From Burkholderia sp. FERM BP-3421 (GTDB lineage Bacteria; Pseudomonadota; Gammaproteobacteria; Burkholderiales; Burkholderiaceae): a stretch of DNA of 64,000 bases. The stretch is from assembly GCF_028657905.1 (NCBI RefSeq), contig NZ_CP117781.1, forward strand, positions 2,666,001 to 2,730,000, written 5' to 3'. Shown here in pieces: positions 47,498-56,591 of the stretch (position 1 is the first letter of the stretch; every line of letters starts with the position of its first letter). Under the pieces are notes generated by a model. It was not told the origin of the DNA, did not search any database, and worked only from the letters and a program-made list of their open reading frames with translations. The position numbers were made by a program, and so were the translations under genes.

Positions 47498-48709
47498 ATG
47501 AAATCCCTCTGGACCATCCTGCCGCTGGCCCTGTTGACCGCCATCGGCCTGCTCGCCACCGACCTGTACCTGCCCGCCGTGCCGTCGCTGCCCGACCAGC
47601 TGGGCGGATCGATCGCGGGCGCGCAGGCGACGCTCGCGGTGTTCTCCGCCGCGCTCGCCCTGTCGCAACTCGTCTGGGGCCCCGCCGCCGATCACTTCGG
47701 CAGCCGCCGCACGCTCGTGTTCGCCGTGCTGCTGCAGATCGCGGCGGGGGTCGTGTGCGCATCGGCGCCGTCGATGACGACGCTGATCGCCGCGCGCGTC
47801 GCGCAGGGCTTCGGCGTCGGGGCGGCCATGGTGGTCGTGCCGACGCTGATCCGGCAGCGCTTCGCCGACCACCGCGCGGTACGTGCGCTCGCGTGGCTCG
47901 GCATCATCGAGAGCGTCGTGCCGGGGCTCGCGCCGGTACTCGGCGCCGCGCTGCTGCTGGTCGCCGACTGGCGCGCGACGTTCTGGGTCATCGTCGCGCT
48001 CTCCGTGCTCGTGATGCCGGTCGCGCTGCGCGTGCTGCCTGCCGATCCGCCCGCCCGCGCGCACGATGCGCCGCGAGGCGGCTATGGCCGCCTGCTGCGC
48101 TCGCCGACCTACCTCGGCTATGCGCTCGGTCATGCGCTGTGTTTCGCCGCCCTGCTCGCATTCGTCGCGAGCGCGCCGCAACTGGTCGAGCTGTGGCTGC
48201 ATGAAGGACCCTCGACCTTCGCGCTGCTGCAAGCGTGCGGCGTCGGCGCCTTCATCGTGACGTCGTCGCGCAGCGGCCGCTGGTCGGATCGCCACGGGCT
48301 CGACCGCGTGATCGCGCTCGGCGCGGCGCTGCAGGTCGTCGCGGCCGCGTGGTTCATGGTCCTCGCCTACGCAGACTGGCGCTCCACCGCGCAGGTGATC
48401 GGCGCGTGGATGCTGTTCTGCGGTTCGCTCGGCCTGCGCGGGCCGGGCTCGATGGCGCGCGCGCTCGCCGCCGACCCGGCTTCGGCCGGACGCGCGGCGG
48501 GCCTCCTGATGTTCTTCGGGCTCGGCGGCGCGGCGCTCGCGACCCAGGCGGTCGCGCCGTTTCTCGCGCTCGGCATGAAACCGCTCGCCTGGATGTGCAC
48601 TGGCTTCACGCTCGCGAGCGCGCTCGTGATTCTCGCCGGCATCGCCGCGCGGCGGCGGAGCGCACCGGATGCGACGCGCGGCGCGTTGGCCGAGAACGGT
48701 CCCCGGTAG
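47498..48709 (+). CDS. MFS drug exporter, Bcr/CflA type
   Basis: A 403-residue 12-helix major facilitator. The N-terminal DLYLPAVPSLPDQLGGS and the GPAADHFGSRRT loop between helices 2 and 3 are typical of the DHA1 Bcr/CflA branch. ARVAQGFGVGAAMVVVPTLIRQRF follows in helices 4-5. The start MKSLWTILPLALLTAIGL is canonical. It would export drugs or small metabolites by proton antiport; the substrate is unknown. It is divergent from the TonB receptor. Confidence 0.9.
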   Translation: MKSLWTILPLALLTAIGLLATDLYLPAVPSLPDQLGGSIAGAQATLAVFSAALALSQLVWGPAADHFGSRRTLVFAVLLQIAAGVVCASAPSMTTLIAARVAQGFGVGAAMVVVPTLIRQRFADHRAVRALAWLGIIESVVPGLAPVLGAALLLVADWRATFWVIVALSVLVMPVALRVLPADPPARAHDAPRGGYGRLLRSPTYLGYALGHALCFAALLAFVASAPQLVELWLHEGPSTFALLQACGVGAFIVTSSRSGRWSDRHGLDRVIALGAALQVVAAAWFMVLAYADWRSTAQVIGAWMLFCGSLGLRGPGSMARALAADPASAGRAAGLLMFFGLGGAALATQAVAPFLALGMKPLAWMCTGFTLASALVILAGIAARRRSAPDATRGALAENGPR

Positions 48710-48959
48710 GCGACAGGCGCTGCCGCGTCATCGCTCCGGAATGCAGAGCGTCCTCGGTTGTGGCTCGCGCAGCGATTCGTCGGCGGAATGATCGAACGCG
48801 ATAATGCGCGCCTCGTAATAATTCAACGCACGCGCTCCGCGTCGCGTCCGGCGTGTAAACCGTGTCGCCAAGCGACCTTCTGTGCCCATGCTTCGCATGC
48901 CGACACACCGCGCGCCGATACATCTGCAATACGCGGTAAAGAAGCTTAATTTGCCGAAA

Positions 48960-48988
48960 TTGACTTGGCGTGGCGGCCCACCAACAAT
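48960..48988 (+). promoter_or_regulatory. Sigma70-like promoter of candidate small RNA
   Basis: A -35 TTGACT (48960-48965), a 17-bp spacer and a -10 AACAAT (48983-48988) give a reasonable sigma70 promoter (5/6 and 4/6 matches). It points toward a Rho-independent terminator ~105 bp downstream, with no coding frame between. Confidence 0.5.
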
Positions 48989-48994
48989 GGACCC

Positions 48995-49127
48995 TGCTTC
49001 GAGCCCATCGTTTCGCGGTCCCAGCTGCGGTGGTTTTGAAGCGACCAGACCCTCCAGTCATTCGTTCCCCCCCTCCTGACTGGATTAATTGCCGCGCCAC
49101 GGCTTCTGCCGTGGCGCGTTTTTGTTT
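48995..49127 (+). ncRNA. Candidate small RNA with C-rich (anti-Shine-Dalgarno) segment
   Basis: The region runs from a predicted start near 48995 to a strong terminator. It has no open frame with a ribosome-binding site, can form local stems, and contains a single-stranded-looking CCCCCCCTCC tract (near 49065-49076) complementary to Shine-Dalgarno sequences. Such CCUCC loops are known in regulatory RNAs of several proteobacteria. A ~130-nt RNA is inferred from promoter plus terminator only. Confidence 0.45.
49094..49127 (+). terminator. Rho-independent terminator
   Basis: Arms GCGCCACGGC (49094-49103) and GCCGTGGCGC (49108-49117), a TTCT loop and a following GTTTTTGTTTT tract. This is the clearest intrinsic terminator in the window. 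It is 385 bp from the MFS stop, which favours a separate small transcript upstream. Confidence 0.85.
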
Positions 49128-49173
49128 TCCGGCTGCGCGTCAGCTCGCCGTCACACTGTGAACGGCAGCGACA

Positions 49174-49707
49174 TCAACGCGGCGGAAGATAGACGAGCGG
49201 ATCGACGGACGCGCCCTTGCGGCGGATCTCGAAATGCAGCATCACGCGCTGCGCATCGCTGTCGCCCATTTCGGCGATCTGCTGGCCCTGCCTTACCACG
49301 TCGCCTTCCTTGACCATCAGCGCGCGGTTGTGCCCGTAGGCGCTCAAATAGATTTCGTCGTGCTTGATGATCACGAAGTTGCCGTAGCCGCGCAGGCCGT
49401 TGCCCGCGTAAACAACGCGCCCGCCGGCGGCCGCGACGACTGGCTGGCCGGCGCGCCCCCCGATATCGATGCCGGGATGTCTCGCCGCGCCGGCAGGTTT
49501 CAACACCGTCCCGTTCGCCGGCCACATGAAGGTGATCGCGGCCACCTGCGCATGGCCGACGGGCGCACCCGCGACGGGCGGCCGGGACGCCGGGCCCGCG
49601 CACGCGCCGAGCCAAGCGAGCGCCGCGACGCACGCGGTGCGGCGCGCAAGCGCGGGCAGGAAAGATAGACCGTCGTGCGGGGTCGGGGGCGGCGTATTCG
49701 TCGACAT
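49174..49707 (-). CDS. M23 (LytM/NlpD-like) peptidase-family lipoprotein
   Basis: A 177-residue lipoprotein with lipobox LGAC (Cys36). The M23 domain covers most of the rest: FMWPANGTVLKP, RHPGIDIGGRAGQPVVAA with the His and Asp metal ligands, GHNRALMVKEGDVVRQGQQIAEMGDS and VMLHFEIRRKG. No LysM domain is present, unlike NlpD. AGGAG precedes the ATG at 49705-49707. It either cleaves peptide cross-links in peptidoglycan or activates amidases, as NlpD and EnvC do; the two cannot be separated here. Confidence 0.9.
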   Translation of the reverse strand: MSTNTPPPTPHDGLSFLPALARRTACVAALAWLGACAGPASRPPVAGAPVGHAQVAAITFMWPANGTVLKPAGAARHPGIDIGGRAGQPVVAAAGGRVVYAGNGLRGYGNFVIIKHDEIYLSAYGHNRALMVKEGDVVRQGQQIAEMGDSDAQRVMLHFEIRRKGASVDPLVYLPPR

Positions 49708-50053
49708 CACGGCTCCTGTTTGCGTGCAGGCGGGGAATGACGCGGCCTCGACACATCGCCGCGCGTCGACGAGTAATAGCACGCGGCCCAAGCACGCATT
49801 CGCACGGTTTACATTGAATTACACCGCTTACAGTGCAATGCGCGGAAACGATCGCGCGCCTCGATCGATGAAGCGCCTCGCCATGCGCGCTCGCCTCCAC
49901 GAAAGACCGCAAAGCGCCGACACGTGGCTGACGCGTTCCCTCCCCGTGCTTTGCATTCCGCCGACGGCGGCTACCGCGTCACACGCGAACGCGCCGGGCG
50001 ATCCGGGCGCGCCCGCCGGATTCCGTCGACGGCGAAGCGCGCGGCAACGCGCG
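49708..50053. other. 346-bp gap, promoter region only
   Basis: Between the M23 gene start and the SDR stop. It contains an AT-richer patch (49808-49840) suitable for a promoter of the M23 gene. No gene or strong hairpin was seen. Confidence 0.45.
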
Positions 50054-50845
50054 TCAGACCGCGCACATGCCGCCGTCGATCACGAGTTCCGCGCCCGTCA
50101 CGTAGCGGCTCTCGTCGGAGGCGAAGTAGATCGCCGCGAGCGCGACATCGTCGGGTTCGCCGAGCCGGTTCATCGGCACGCCGCGCAGCAGCCTGCGTTT
50201 CGCGTCGCGCTCGCCCAGTTGCGCGAACAACGGTTCGACGATGCCGGTGCGAATGAAGGACGGATGCAGCGAATTGCAGCGGACGTCGATGCGCTGGCGC
50301 GCGCAATCGATCGCGACCGACTTGGTCAGCGACGCGACGGCCGCCTTCGAGGCGTTGTACGCGAGGTAGTCCGGGTCCTGCTTGAACGCGGCCACCGACG
50401 AGATGTTGAGGATCGAGGCAGGCTGGCTCTCGCGCAAATGCGGCAGCGCATGCCGGATGCCGAGCACGATGCTCTCGACGTTGACCGCCATCACGCGCCG
50501 CCATTCGTCGAGCGCGACCTGCTCGACCGTGCCCATCGAGCCGACGCCCGCGTTGTTGACCAGCACCGACAGGCCGCCCATCGCATCGCGCGCCTCGGCC
50601 AGCACGGCCTGCCAGGCGGCCCCGTCGCACACGTCCTGGCGCGCGCCGAACGCGACGGTCGCGCCGGCGGCCGCGTTGAGTTCGGCGACCAGCGCGGCGA
50701 GCACGTCGGCGTCCGCCACGTCGGTCAGGAACACCTTCGCGCCGTGTTCGGCCATGCGCGTCGCGATCGCGCGGCCGATGCCGCCCGCCGCGCCGGTGAT
50801 GAATGCGCACTTGCCCGCGAGGCGAGGCGCGATAGTTCGAGTCAT
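50054..50845 (-). CDS. Short-chain dehydrogenase/reductase
   Basis: A 263-residue SDR. It has the NAD(P)-binding TGAAGGIGRA (residues 17-26), VNNAGVG, catalytic Ser in ILNISSVAA and the YxxxK pair in YNASK. RYVTGAELVIDGGMCAV ends the protein as in classical SDRs. The Asp at the end of the second strand (FLTDVADAD) suggests NAD rather than NADP. The ATG at 50843-50845 has GGGAGC upstream. The substrate is unknown. The OsmC-family gene is divergent, with a 423-bp gap between. Confidence 0.9.
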   Translation of the reverse strand: MTRTIAPRLAGKCAFITGAAGGIGRAIATRMAEHGAKVFLTDVADADVLAALVAELNAAAGATVAFGARQDVCDGAAWQAVLAEARDAMGGLSVLVNNAGVGSMGTVEQVALDEWRRVMAVNVESIVLGIRHALPHLRESQPASILNISSVAAFKQDPDYLAYNASKAAVASLTKSVAIDCARQRIDVRCNSLHPSFIRTGIVEPLFAQLGERDAKRRLLRGVPMNRLGEPDDVALAAIYFASDESRYVTGAELVIDGGMCAV

Positions 50846-51268
50846 GAACGCTCCCGGATTGAGAAGTCGATACGCGCGGCGATCGTTCGCCGCGCCCGAG
50901 GTCGGGCCCTCGCGGACGGCCGCCGGCCGTCGGCATGGGGCACGGCGTCCGCCTGACGACGGCCCGCCGCAGACGCAAGATACAGTACTGTGCGACGCCT
51001 CACGAGGCGCCATCGCCCACGCACCGGGCGCGCCCGCGGGACAGCGCGTCGATGCGGCCGAAACACGCGCGCGTCATGCAAGCCGATCGACGCCGTGTTC
51101 CCGCACGACCATTCGCCCGACGTCATGCTCTCGGCCCCGAACCTGCTCGTCATCGCGGCCCATCGCCGATCGACACCGCCCGCTCCCCGTCATACGCGCG
51201 CCGCCCGCCGGAAACGGCCGGGCCCGTGCGCCTTGCGTCCGTTGCGGACGAACCCGCCGGGAATCCTC
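50846..51268. other. 423-bp divergent promoter gap
   Basis: Region between the divergent SDR and OsmC-family genes. It should contain both promoters. It is GC-rich throughout and I could not locate clear boxes or a gene. Confidence 0.45.
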
Positions 51269-51658
51269 ATGTCCCTGATCCACGCCGCCGACGACCTGCC
51301 CGTCGACGCCCCCGACTATCGCGTCGCCGTCGAAGCCGGTATGTATCGCCTGCACGGCGACGAGAATCCGCGCGAAGGCGGCGCGAATCGCGGCCCCGCG
51401 CCGTCTGAATTCGTCCTGTCCGGCCTCGCGCAATGCGCGGCCGCGACGCTGCGCATGTCCATGCGACGCAAGGGCTGACCCGACGCTCACCTGAGCGTGC
51501 GCGCGGCGCTGCACGCGGATCGCGACGGCGTGCAATACGTGCGGCTCACGATCAGCATCGACGATGCGCAACGCGGGCGGCTCGCGGCCATCAGCGAGAA
51601 GACGCCCGTGATGCTGTTCATCAAGCGCGGCACGCGGATCGACACGACGCCGCGCCGA
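51269..51658 (+). pseudogene. OsmC-family protein gene interrupted by in-frame TGA
   Basis: The ATG at 51269 starts MSLIHAADDLPVDAPDYRVA, and FVLSGLAQCAAATLRM holds the redox Cys of the OsmC family. Translation then stops at a TGA (51476-51478) after MRRKG. The same frame continues with a normal OsmC C-terminal half: LSVRAALHADRDGVQYVRL, ISEKTPVMLFIKRGTRIDTT. A TGG-to-TGA change restores a Trp expected after RKG. No stop follows where the family normally ends, so the 3' end also looks altered near 51650. It is best read as a decaying gene. Confidence 0.75.
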
Positions 51659-51670
51659 CGCACCGCCCGC

Positions 51671-52570
51671 TCAGTTCCGCCGCCTCGGCGCGCGGGCCCG
51701 CTCGGCGATCAGGTCGTACAGCGCCTGCGCGGCCGGCGAGAGCTGCGCGCTGCGTCGGGTCACGAGCACCAGCGCGCGCGAGATCACCGGCTCGACCAGC
51801 TCGATCATGCGGATGCGCGGATACGCGCCCTTCTGCACCGCGAGCCGCGGCACCACCGCGGCCGCGACGCCCTCCGCGACGAGCCCGAGCGCCGTCGAGT
51901 TGCGCTGCACCTCGTAATGCGCGCGCGGCGCGAGATCGCCGAGCGCCGCGTCGAGCAGCGCGCGGTTCGCGCTCACCTCGCCCGCGACGATCAGCGGATA
52001 CGGCACGAGCGCGCGCCACGGCACCTTCCGGCGCGCGCCGAGCGGATGGCTGTCGTGGCAGATCAGCACGAACTGATCCTCGACGAGCGGCTCGCCGACC
52101 AGCTCGGGATGCCGCGCGCTCGCGATCTGGATGCCGAATTCCGCTTCGCGATGCAGCACCGCGTCGGTCACCGCCGACGACGCATGGTCGAGCACCTTCA
52201 CGCGATTGTCCGGATAACGCGCCGAATACGCCTGCAGGATGCTCGGCAGGAATTGCACGCCGACCGTCGGCACGCACGCGATCGACACGTCGCCGCGCGC
52301 GGCCTGTCCGCTTTCGCGAATTTCCGTCAGCGCATCGGACAGCTCGCCGAGCAAGCGGCGCGCCTGCGGCAGGAACGCGCGCCCGATGTGGGTCAGCGCG
52401 ACCGAGCGCGTGGTGCGTTCGAACAGCGCGACGCCGAGATAGTCCTCGAGCTTGCGCAAGCGCTGGGTGATGGCCGTCTGCGTGACCGACAGCGCATCGG
52501 CCGCGTTCTGGAAGCCGCCGCGATCGGCAATCGCGACAAAAGCCTGTACGCCGAGGATATCGATTTTCAT
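51671..52570 (-). CDS. LysR-family regulator, probably of the adjacent aconitase gene
   Basis: A 299-residue LTTR. The N-terminal winged helix-turn-helix is FVAIADRGGFQNAADALSVTQTAITQRLRKLEDYLGVALFERT. The effector domain follows (GDVSIACVPTVGVQFLPSILQAYSARYPDNRVKV). It is divergent from the aconitase gene with a 118-bp shared promoter gap containing a dyad. LTTRs normally regulate the divergent neighbour, so control of the aconitase is likely. The co-inducer is unknown. Confidence 0.92.
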   Translation of the reverse strand: MKIDILGVQAFVAIADRGGFQNAADALSVTQTAITQRLRKLEDYLGVALFERTTRSVALTHIGRAFLPQARRLLGELSDALTEIRESGQAARGDVSIACVPTVGVQFLPSILQAYSARYPDNRVKVLDHASSAVTDAVLHREAEFGIQIASARHPELVGEPLVEDQFVLICHDSHPLGARRKVPWRALVPYPLIVAGEVSANRALLDAALGDLAPRAHYEVQRNSTALGLVAEGVAAAVVPRLAVQKGAYPRIRMIELVEPVISRALVLVTRRSAQLSPAAQALYDLIAERARAPRRRN

Positions 52571-52581
52571 CAGAAAAATTG

Positions 52582-52600
52582 ATTAATTCGCGCAATAAAT
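52582..52600. promoter_or_regulatory. LysR-type operator dyad
   Basis: The imperfect dyad ATTAATT-CGCGC-AATAAAT sits 12 bp from the LysR start in the divergent gap. It is AT-rich against a GC-rich background, as expected of a T-N11-A LysR site. Confidence 0.5.
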
Positions 52601-52688
52601 TCATTTTACGTGTTTCCTCGTCACGCGCACACTCCGCCTGCGATCGCATCCATCCACCCCACAAACCGATATCAGCAAGGAGTGATCG

Positions 52689-54983
52689 ATGTCCGAATTC
52701 ATTCCCACCGCGGCGCTTGCGCGCCTGTACGCCGACATGGAACGTCGCCTCGCGACCGTGCGGCGGCGCCTCGCGCGCCCGCTCACGCTCGCCGACAAGA
52801 TCCTGCTCGGCCACCTCGACGACCCGGAAACCCAGGCGCTCGTGCCCGGCGAAAGCCAGCTCGCGCTGCGGGTCGACCGCGTCATGTTCCAGGACGTGCT
52901 CGGCCAGACTGGCATGCTGCAATTCATGCAGACGGGCCGCGACCGCGTCGCGGTGCCGGCGAGCATCCACTGCGACCACCTGATCCAGGCCCGCGTCGAG
53001 GGTCGCGCGGATCTCAGCGCGTCGCTCGCGGAAAACCGCGAGGTCTACACCTTCCTGCGCAGCGCCGCCGCGAAATACGGGCTCGGCTTCTGGGAGCCGG
53101 GCGCGGGCATCATCCACCAGGTCGTGCTCGAACACTACGCGTTCCCCGGCGCGCTCCTGATCGGCACCGATTCGCACACGCCGAACGCGGGCGGGCTCGG
53201 CGCCTGCGCGATCGGGGTCGGCGGCGCCGACGCGGTCGAAGCCCTCGCCGGACTGCCGTGGGAGGTGCTCTATCCGCGCCGCATCGCGGTGTATCTCAGC
53301 GGCGCGCTCAGCGGCTGGACCGCGCCGAAGGACGTGATCCTGCGCGTCGCGGGCGAATTGACGGTCGCGGGCGGCACCCACGCCATCATCGAATACATCG
53401 GCCCGGGCGCGCGCACGATCAGCGCGACCGGCAAGGCCACCATCACCAACATGGGCGCGGAGCTGGGCGCAACCACCTCGCTGTTCCCCGCCGACGCGCG
53501 CATGGCCGCCTACCTGCGCGCGACGGGACGCGCGGATCTGGTGCCGCTCGTCGAGGCGCACGCCGCGCTGCTCGCGCCCGACCCCGAAGTCGAACAGGAT
53601 CCCGAAGCATTCTACGAACGGGTCGTGCGGATCGATCTGTCGACGCTGGAGCCGCACGTCGTCGGGCCGCACTCGCCGGACCGCGCGCGCACGGTCGCGA
53701 CGCTCGCCGCGCAGATGAAGCAGGCGCCGACGGATGAAACCGCGGCGCTCACGGAGAAACTGTCGGCCGCGCTGATCGGCAGCTGCACGAATTCATCCTA
53801 CGAGGACATGAGCCGCGCGGCCGACGTCGCCGCGCAAGGCGCGGCGCACGGGTTGCGCGCCGCGGTGCCGTTCCTCGTGACGCCGGGCTCCGAACAGGTG
53901 CGCGCGACGATCACGCGCGACGGCCAGCTCGACGCGCTCGACGGCATCGGCGCAACCGTGCTCGCCAACGCATGCGGCCCGTGCATCGGCCAGTGGCGGC
54001 GCGACGCGTCCGCGAATGCCGAGCCGAACACGATCGTCACCTCGTACAACCGCAATTTCCCGCGCCGCAACGACGGCGCGCCGACCACGGCCAACCTGAT
54101 CGCGAGCCCCGAGATCGTCACGGCCTGGGCGCTCGCGGGACGCCTGTCGTTCGATCCGCAGCGCGACACCCTGACGGGCGCGGACGGCCAGCCGTTCCGG
54201 CTCGCGCCGCCGCGCGCCGCGCCGGAAGTGCCGCCCGGCGCGTTCGAGCGCGGCCGCGACCGCTACGTCGCGCCGCCGGCGGACGGGCGCGCGATCGAGG
54301 TCGCCGTCGACCCCGCCAGCGAGCGGATCCAGGTGCTGCGGCCGTGGCCCGCGTGGCACGGCCGCGACTTCGAGGCGCTGCCGGTGCTGATCAAGACGCG
54401 CGGCAAGACCACCACCGACCACATCTCGCCGGCCGGCCCGTGGCTGCGTTTTCGCGGCCACCTCGAACGTTTCAGCGACAACCTGCTGTCGGGTGCGATC
54501 AACGCGTACACCGGCGCGGCCGGGCGCACCGACGTGCTGGGCGGCGTGATCGACGTGACGCCCGCCGAGGCCGCGCGCGCCTACCGCGCGGCGGGCGTGT
54601 CGTGGGTGATCGTCGGGGATTTCAACTATGGGGAGGGCAGCAGCCGCGAGCATGCGGCCTTGTCGCCGCGCCTCCTGGGCGGCGTGGCCGTGATCGCGCG
54701 CAGCTTCGCGCGGATCCACGAGACGAACCTGAAGAAGCAGGGCCTGCTCGCGCTGCGCTTCGACGATCCGGCCGACTACGAACGCATCCGCGCCGACGAC
54801 CGGCTCGATCTGATCGGCCTCGCGCAACTCGCGCCGGGCAAGCCGGTCGCCTGCCGGATCCATCATGCGGACGGCGAAACGGAGACGATCCGGCTGCGCC
54901 ACAGCTACGGCGAGGCGCAGATCCGCTGGTTCCAGGCAGGCTCGGCCTTGAACGTCGTGCCGAGGGGAAGCGCGGGCGCGTAA
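52689..54983 (+). CDS. Aconitate hydratase, mitochondrial-type
   Basis: A 764-residue aconitase. Cluster ligands are visible: Cys366 in GSCTNSSYEDM, with Cys429 and Cys432 in CGPCIGQW. Other active-site segments are GTDSHTPNAGGLG, TTDHISPAGPWLRFRGHL, GEGSSREHAALSPRLLG and ARSFARIHETNLKKQG. The length and order match the mitochondrial-like branch rather than AcnA (~900 aa) or AcnB. AAGGAG precedes the ATG at 52689. It is controlled presumably by the divergent LysR gene and not by a TCA operon, so it may serve an inducible organic-acid pathway. Substrate could also be a related hydroxy acid. Confidence 0.93.
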   Translation: MSEFIPTAALARLYADMERRLATVRRRLARPLTLADKILLGHLDDPETQALVPGESQLALRVDRVMFQDVLGQTGMLQFMQTGRDRVAVPASIHCDHLIQARVEGRADLSASLAENREVYTFLRSAAAKYGLGFWEPGAGIIHQVVLEHYAFPGALLIGTDSHTPNAGGLGACAIGVGGADAVEALAGLPWEVLYPRRIAVYLSGALSGWTAPKDVILRVAGELTVAGGTHAIIEYIGPGARTISATGKATITNMGAELGATTSLFPADARMAAYLRATGRADLVPLVEAHAALLAPDPEVEQDPEAFYERVVRIDLSTLEPHVVGPHSPDRARTVATLAAQMKQAPTDETAALTEKLSAALIGSCTNSSYEDMSRAADVAAQGAAHGLRAAVPFLVTPGSEQVRATITRDGQLDALDGIGATVLANACGPCIGQWRRDASANAEPNTIVTSYNRNFPRRNDGAPTTANLIASPEIVTAWALAGRLSFDPQRDTLTGADGQPFRLAPPRAAPEVPPGAFERGRDRYVAPPADGRAIEVAVDPASERIQVLRPWPAWHGRDFEALPVLIKTRGKTTTDHISPAGPWLRFRGHLERFSDNLLSGAINAYTGAAGRTDVLGGVIDVTPAEAARAYRAAGVSWVIVGDFNYGEGSSREHAALSPRLLGGVAVIARSFARIHETNLKKQGLLALRFDDPADYERIRADDRLDLIGLAQLAPGKPVACRIHHADGETETIRLRHSYGEAQIRWFQAGSALNVVPRGSAGA

Positions 54984-55006
54984 GCGCTGCGCGGACGGCG
55001 GCCGGA

Positions 55007-55555
55007 TCAGCGGCCGCCGTCCGCGAGCGGTTTGGCGAATACGCGATTCTCGCAGGCGTTGCCGCCGAACACGTAGTGCGTGATGCCGATCTCGGCGTAG
55101 CCGCGCGCCGCATAGAACGTCCGCGCCGGCAGATTGCCGCTCCACGCGGTCAGCCACAGGGATGCCCCGCTGTCCGCCGCACGCGCCTCGGCGCGCGCCA
55201 GCAGCGCGCTGCCGATGCCCGCACCCTTGAACGGGCGCTGCACGTACAGGCGCTCCAGCTCCGTACCGACGGCATTGCCCTGCCCCGGCACGTCGCATCC
55301 GTGCGCGAACTGCGCGAAGTCCAGCAGACAGGGCCCGCGCTCCGCGACGATCAGCTCGACGGACGGGCTGTCGAACAGGGCGGCGAAGCGCTCCGGCGCA
55401 TAGACCGTCAGCGCTTCGCGCGCGAGGTCGTCGCGGATGCCGTCGGGCGCATAGGTGTCGAGGAATACCTGGATCGCGAGCGCGCCGAGGCGCAGCGCGT
55501 CGGCGGCGGTCGCGCGACGGCAGGTGAACGGCGCGGCTTCAGTGGGCGTCGCCAT
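55007..55555 (-). CDS. GNAT family N-acetyltransferase
   Basis: A 182-residue GNAT. The CoA-binding motif A is LYVQRPFKGAGIGSALLARAE, followed by motif B NLPARTFYAARGYAEIG. The N-terminal FTCRRATAADALRLGALAIQVF is the usual first strand/helix. It converges on the aconitase gene, with 23 bp between stops. The substrate is unknown. Confidence 0.88.
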   Translation of the reverse strand: MATPTEAAPFTCRRATAADALRLGALAIQVFLDTYAPDGIRDDLAREALTVYAPERFAALFDSPSVELIVAERGPCLLDFAQFAHGCDVPGQGNAVGTELERLYVQRPFKGAGIGSALLARAEARAADSGASLWLTAWSGNLPARTFYAARGYAEIGITHYVFGGNACENRVFAKPLADGGR

Positions 55556-55627
55556 GAACGAAGCGTGCTCCGGAATCGATTGCCGCCGGCCGCCGGGCGG
55601 CGGCCGGGCATGCCGCGCACGGCGACC

Positions 55628-56509
55628 TTACAGGCCGAGCGCGGACCAGTCGAGCTTGCCGTCCTTCATCGGCGGGCACCAGAAGAACGCGCCCGTGATC
55701 GGCTGCGTGAAGCGGAACAGGCCGTCGTGAATCCCGTCGACCGCGCCGACCATGCGGCGCATCTGCACCTCGAACGCGCGGAACGAGAAGCCGAACGCCA
55801 CGAAGTACAGCCCCGCGCGCCGCTCGTCGGCCCACGGCGCCGAGCGGCGCAGCACGATCGCTTCCGGGTTGAAGCTTTCCTGCTCGGTGCGCTTCACGTG
55901 CGCATAGGCGGGCGCATCTTCCAGTTCCTCGTTGTCGTCCTGGCGGCGGCCGATGATGTTGTCCATCTCCGAACCCGGGATCGCCGCCATCCTGTCGAAG
56001 TCGTGCACCCACTGCTGCACCGCGACGAAGCTCGAACCGTCGAGCCCCGCGCCCTTGCCCGCGACGAACGCCGCTTCGAGCGCCTCGTCGCCTTCGGGGT
56101 TCTCGGTGCCGTCCTCGTAGCCGGACAGGTCGCGGTCGTCGGCGTAGCGGAACGCGTTGGCCGCGCTGCCGAGCGCGAAGGCCGGCGCCACCAGGCGCTC
56201 CAGCGCGCGCGAGCGCAGCACCACGTCGCCGTGATCCTCGCCGCGCAACCAGACCCACAGCGCGGCGGGCGTCGACGGCACCGGCGCGCCCGGCACCGAC
56301 AGATCGGGAAATTCCTTCAAGCCATCGATCAGCTTGCCCAGCGCCTGCACCAGCGACGGCCCGACGCCCACCACCGTGCCGCGGCCGTCCACCGCATCGC
56401 GCAGCGCGGCCAGCACGCGCGGCGCGGCATCCACGTCGGACAGGGTGAAGGAAAGGTAGCGGCCCGCCGACGAGATCGGCGTCAGGATGCCTTGCTGAAA
56501 GTCGCTCAT
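55628..56509 (-). CDS. Dye-decolourising (DyP-type) haem peroxidase
   Basis: A 293-residue DyP peroxidase of the YfeX-like branch. The signature GYEDGTENPEG (GxxDG) carries the distal Asp, and the proximal haem His is in YAHVKRTEQES. FYFVAFG-like barrel strands (GLYFVAFGFSFRAFEVQM) follow. It lacks a Tat signal, so it is cytoplasmic. The ATG at 56507-56509 (MSDFQQGILTPI) was chosen; another ATG is adjacent at 56512. No encapsulin gene is nearby. Confidence 0.92.
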   Translation of the reverse strand: MSDFQQGILTPISSAGRYLSFTLSDVDAAPRVLAALRDAVDGRGTVVGVGPSLVQALGKLIDGLKEFPDLSVPGAPVPSTPAALWVWLRGEDHGDVVLRSRALERLVAPAFALGSAANAFRYADDRDLSGYEDGTENPEGDEALEAAFVAGKGAGLDGSSFVAVQQWVHDFDRMAAIPGSEMDNIIGRRQDDNEELEDAPAYAHVKRTEQESFNPEAIVLRRSAPWADERRAGLYFVAFGFSFRAFEVQMRRMVGAVDGIHDGLFRFTQPITGAFFWCPPMKDGKLDWSALGL

Positions 56510-56591
56510 CATTGCCCCAAACTGCGTTGAAACCGTCGATTGTCCCACAAGCGCCCGGGCCGCCGCGCGCGGGCGGACCGGGCGCGGGCAC

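Noticed and set aside
51476..51478. Possible selenocysteine codon in OsmC-family gene
   Set aside because: No SECIS-like hairpin seen directly after it, Trp rather than Cys is expected there, and the gene end is also damaged.
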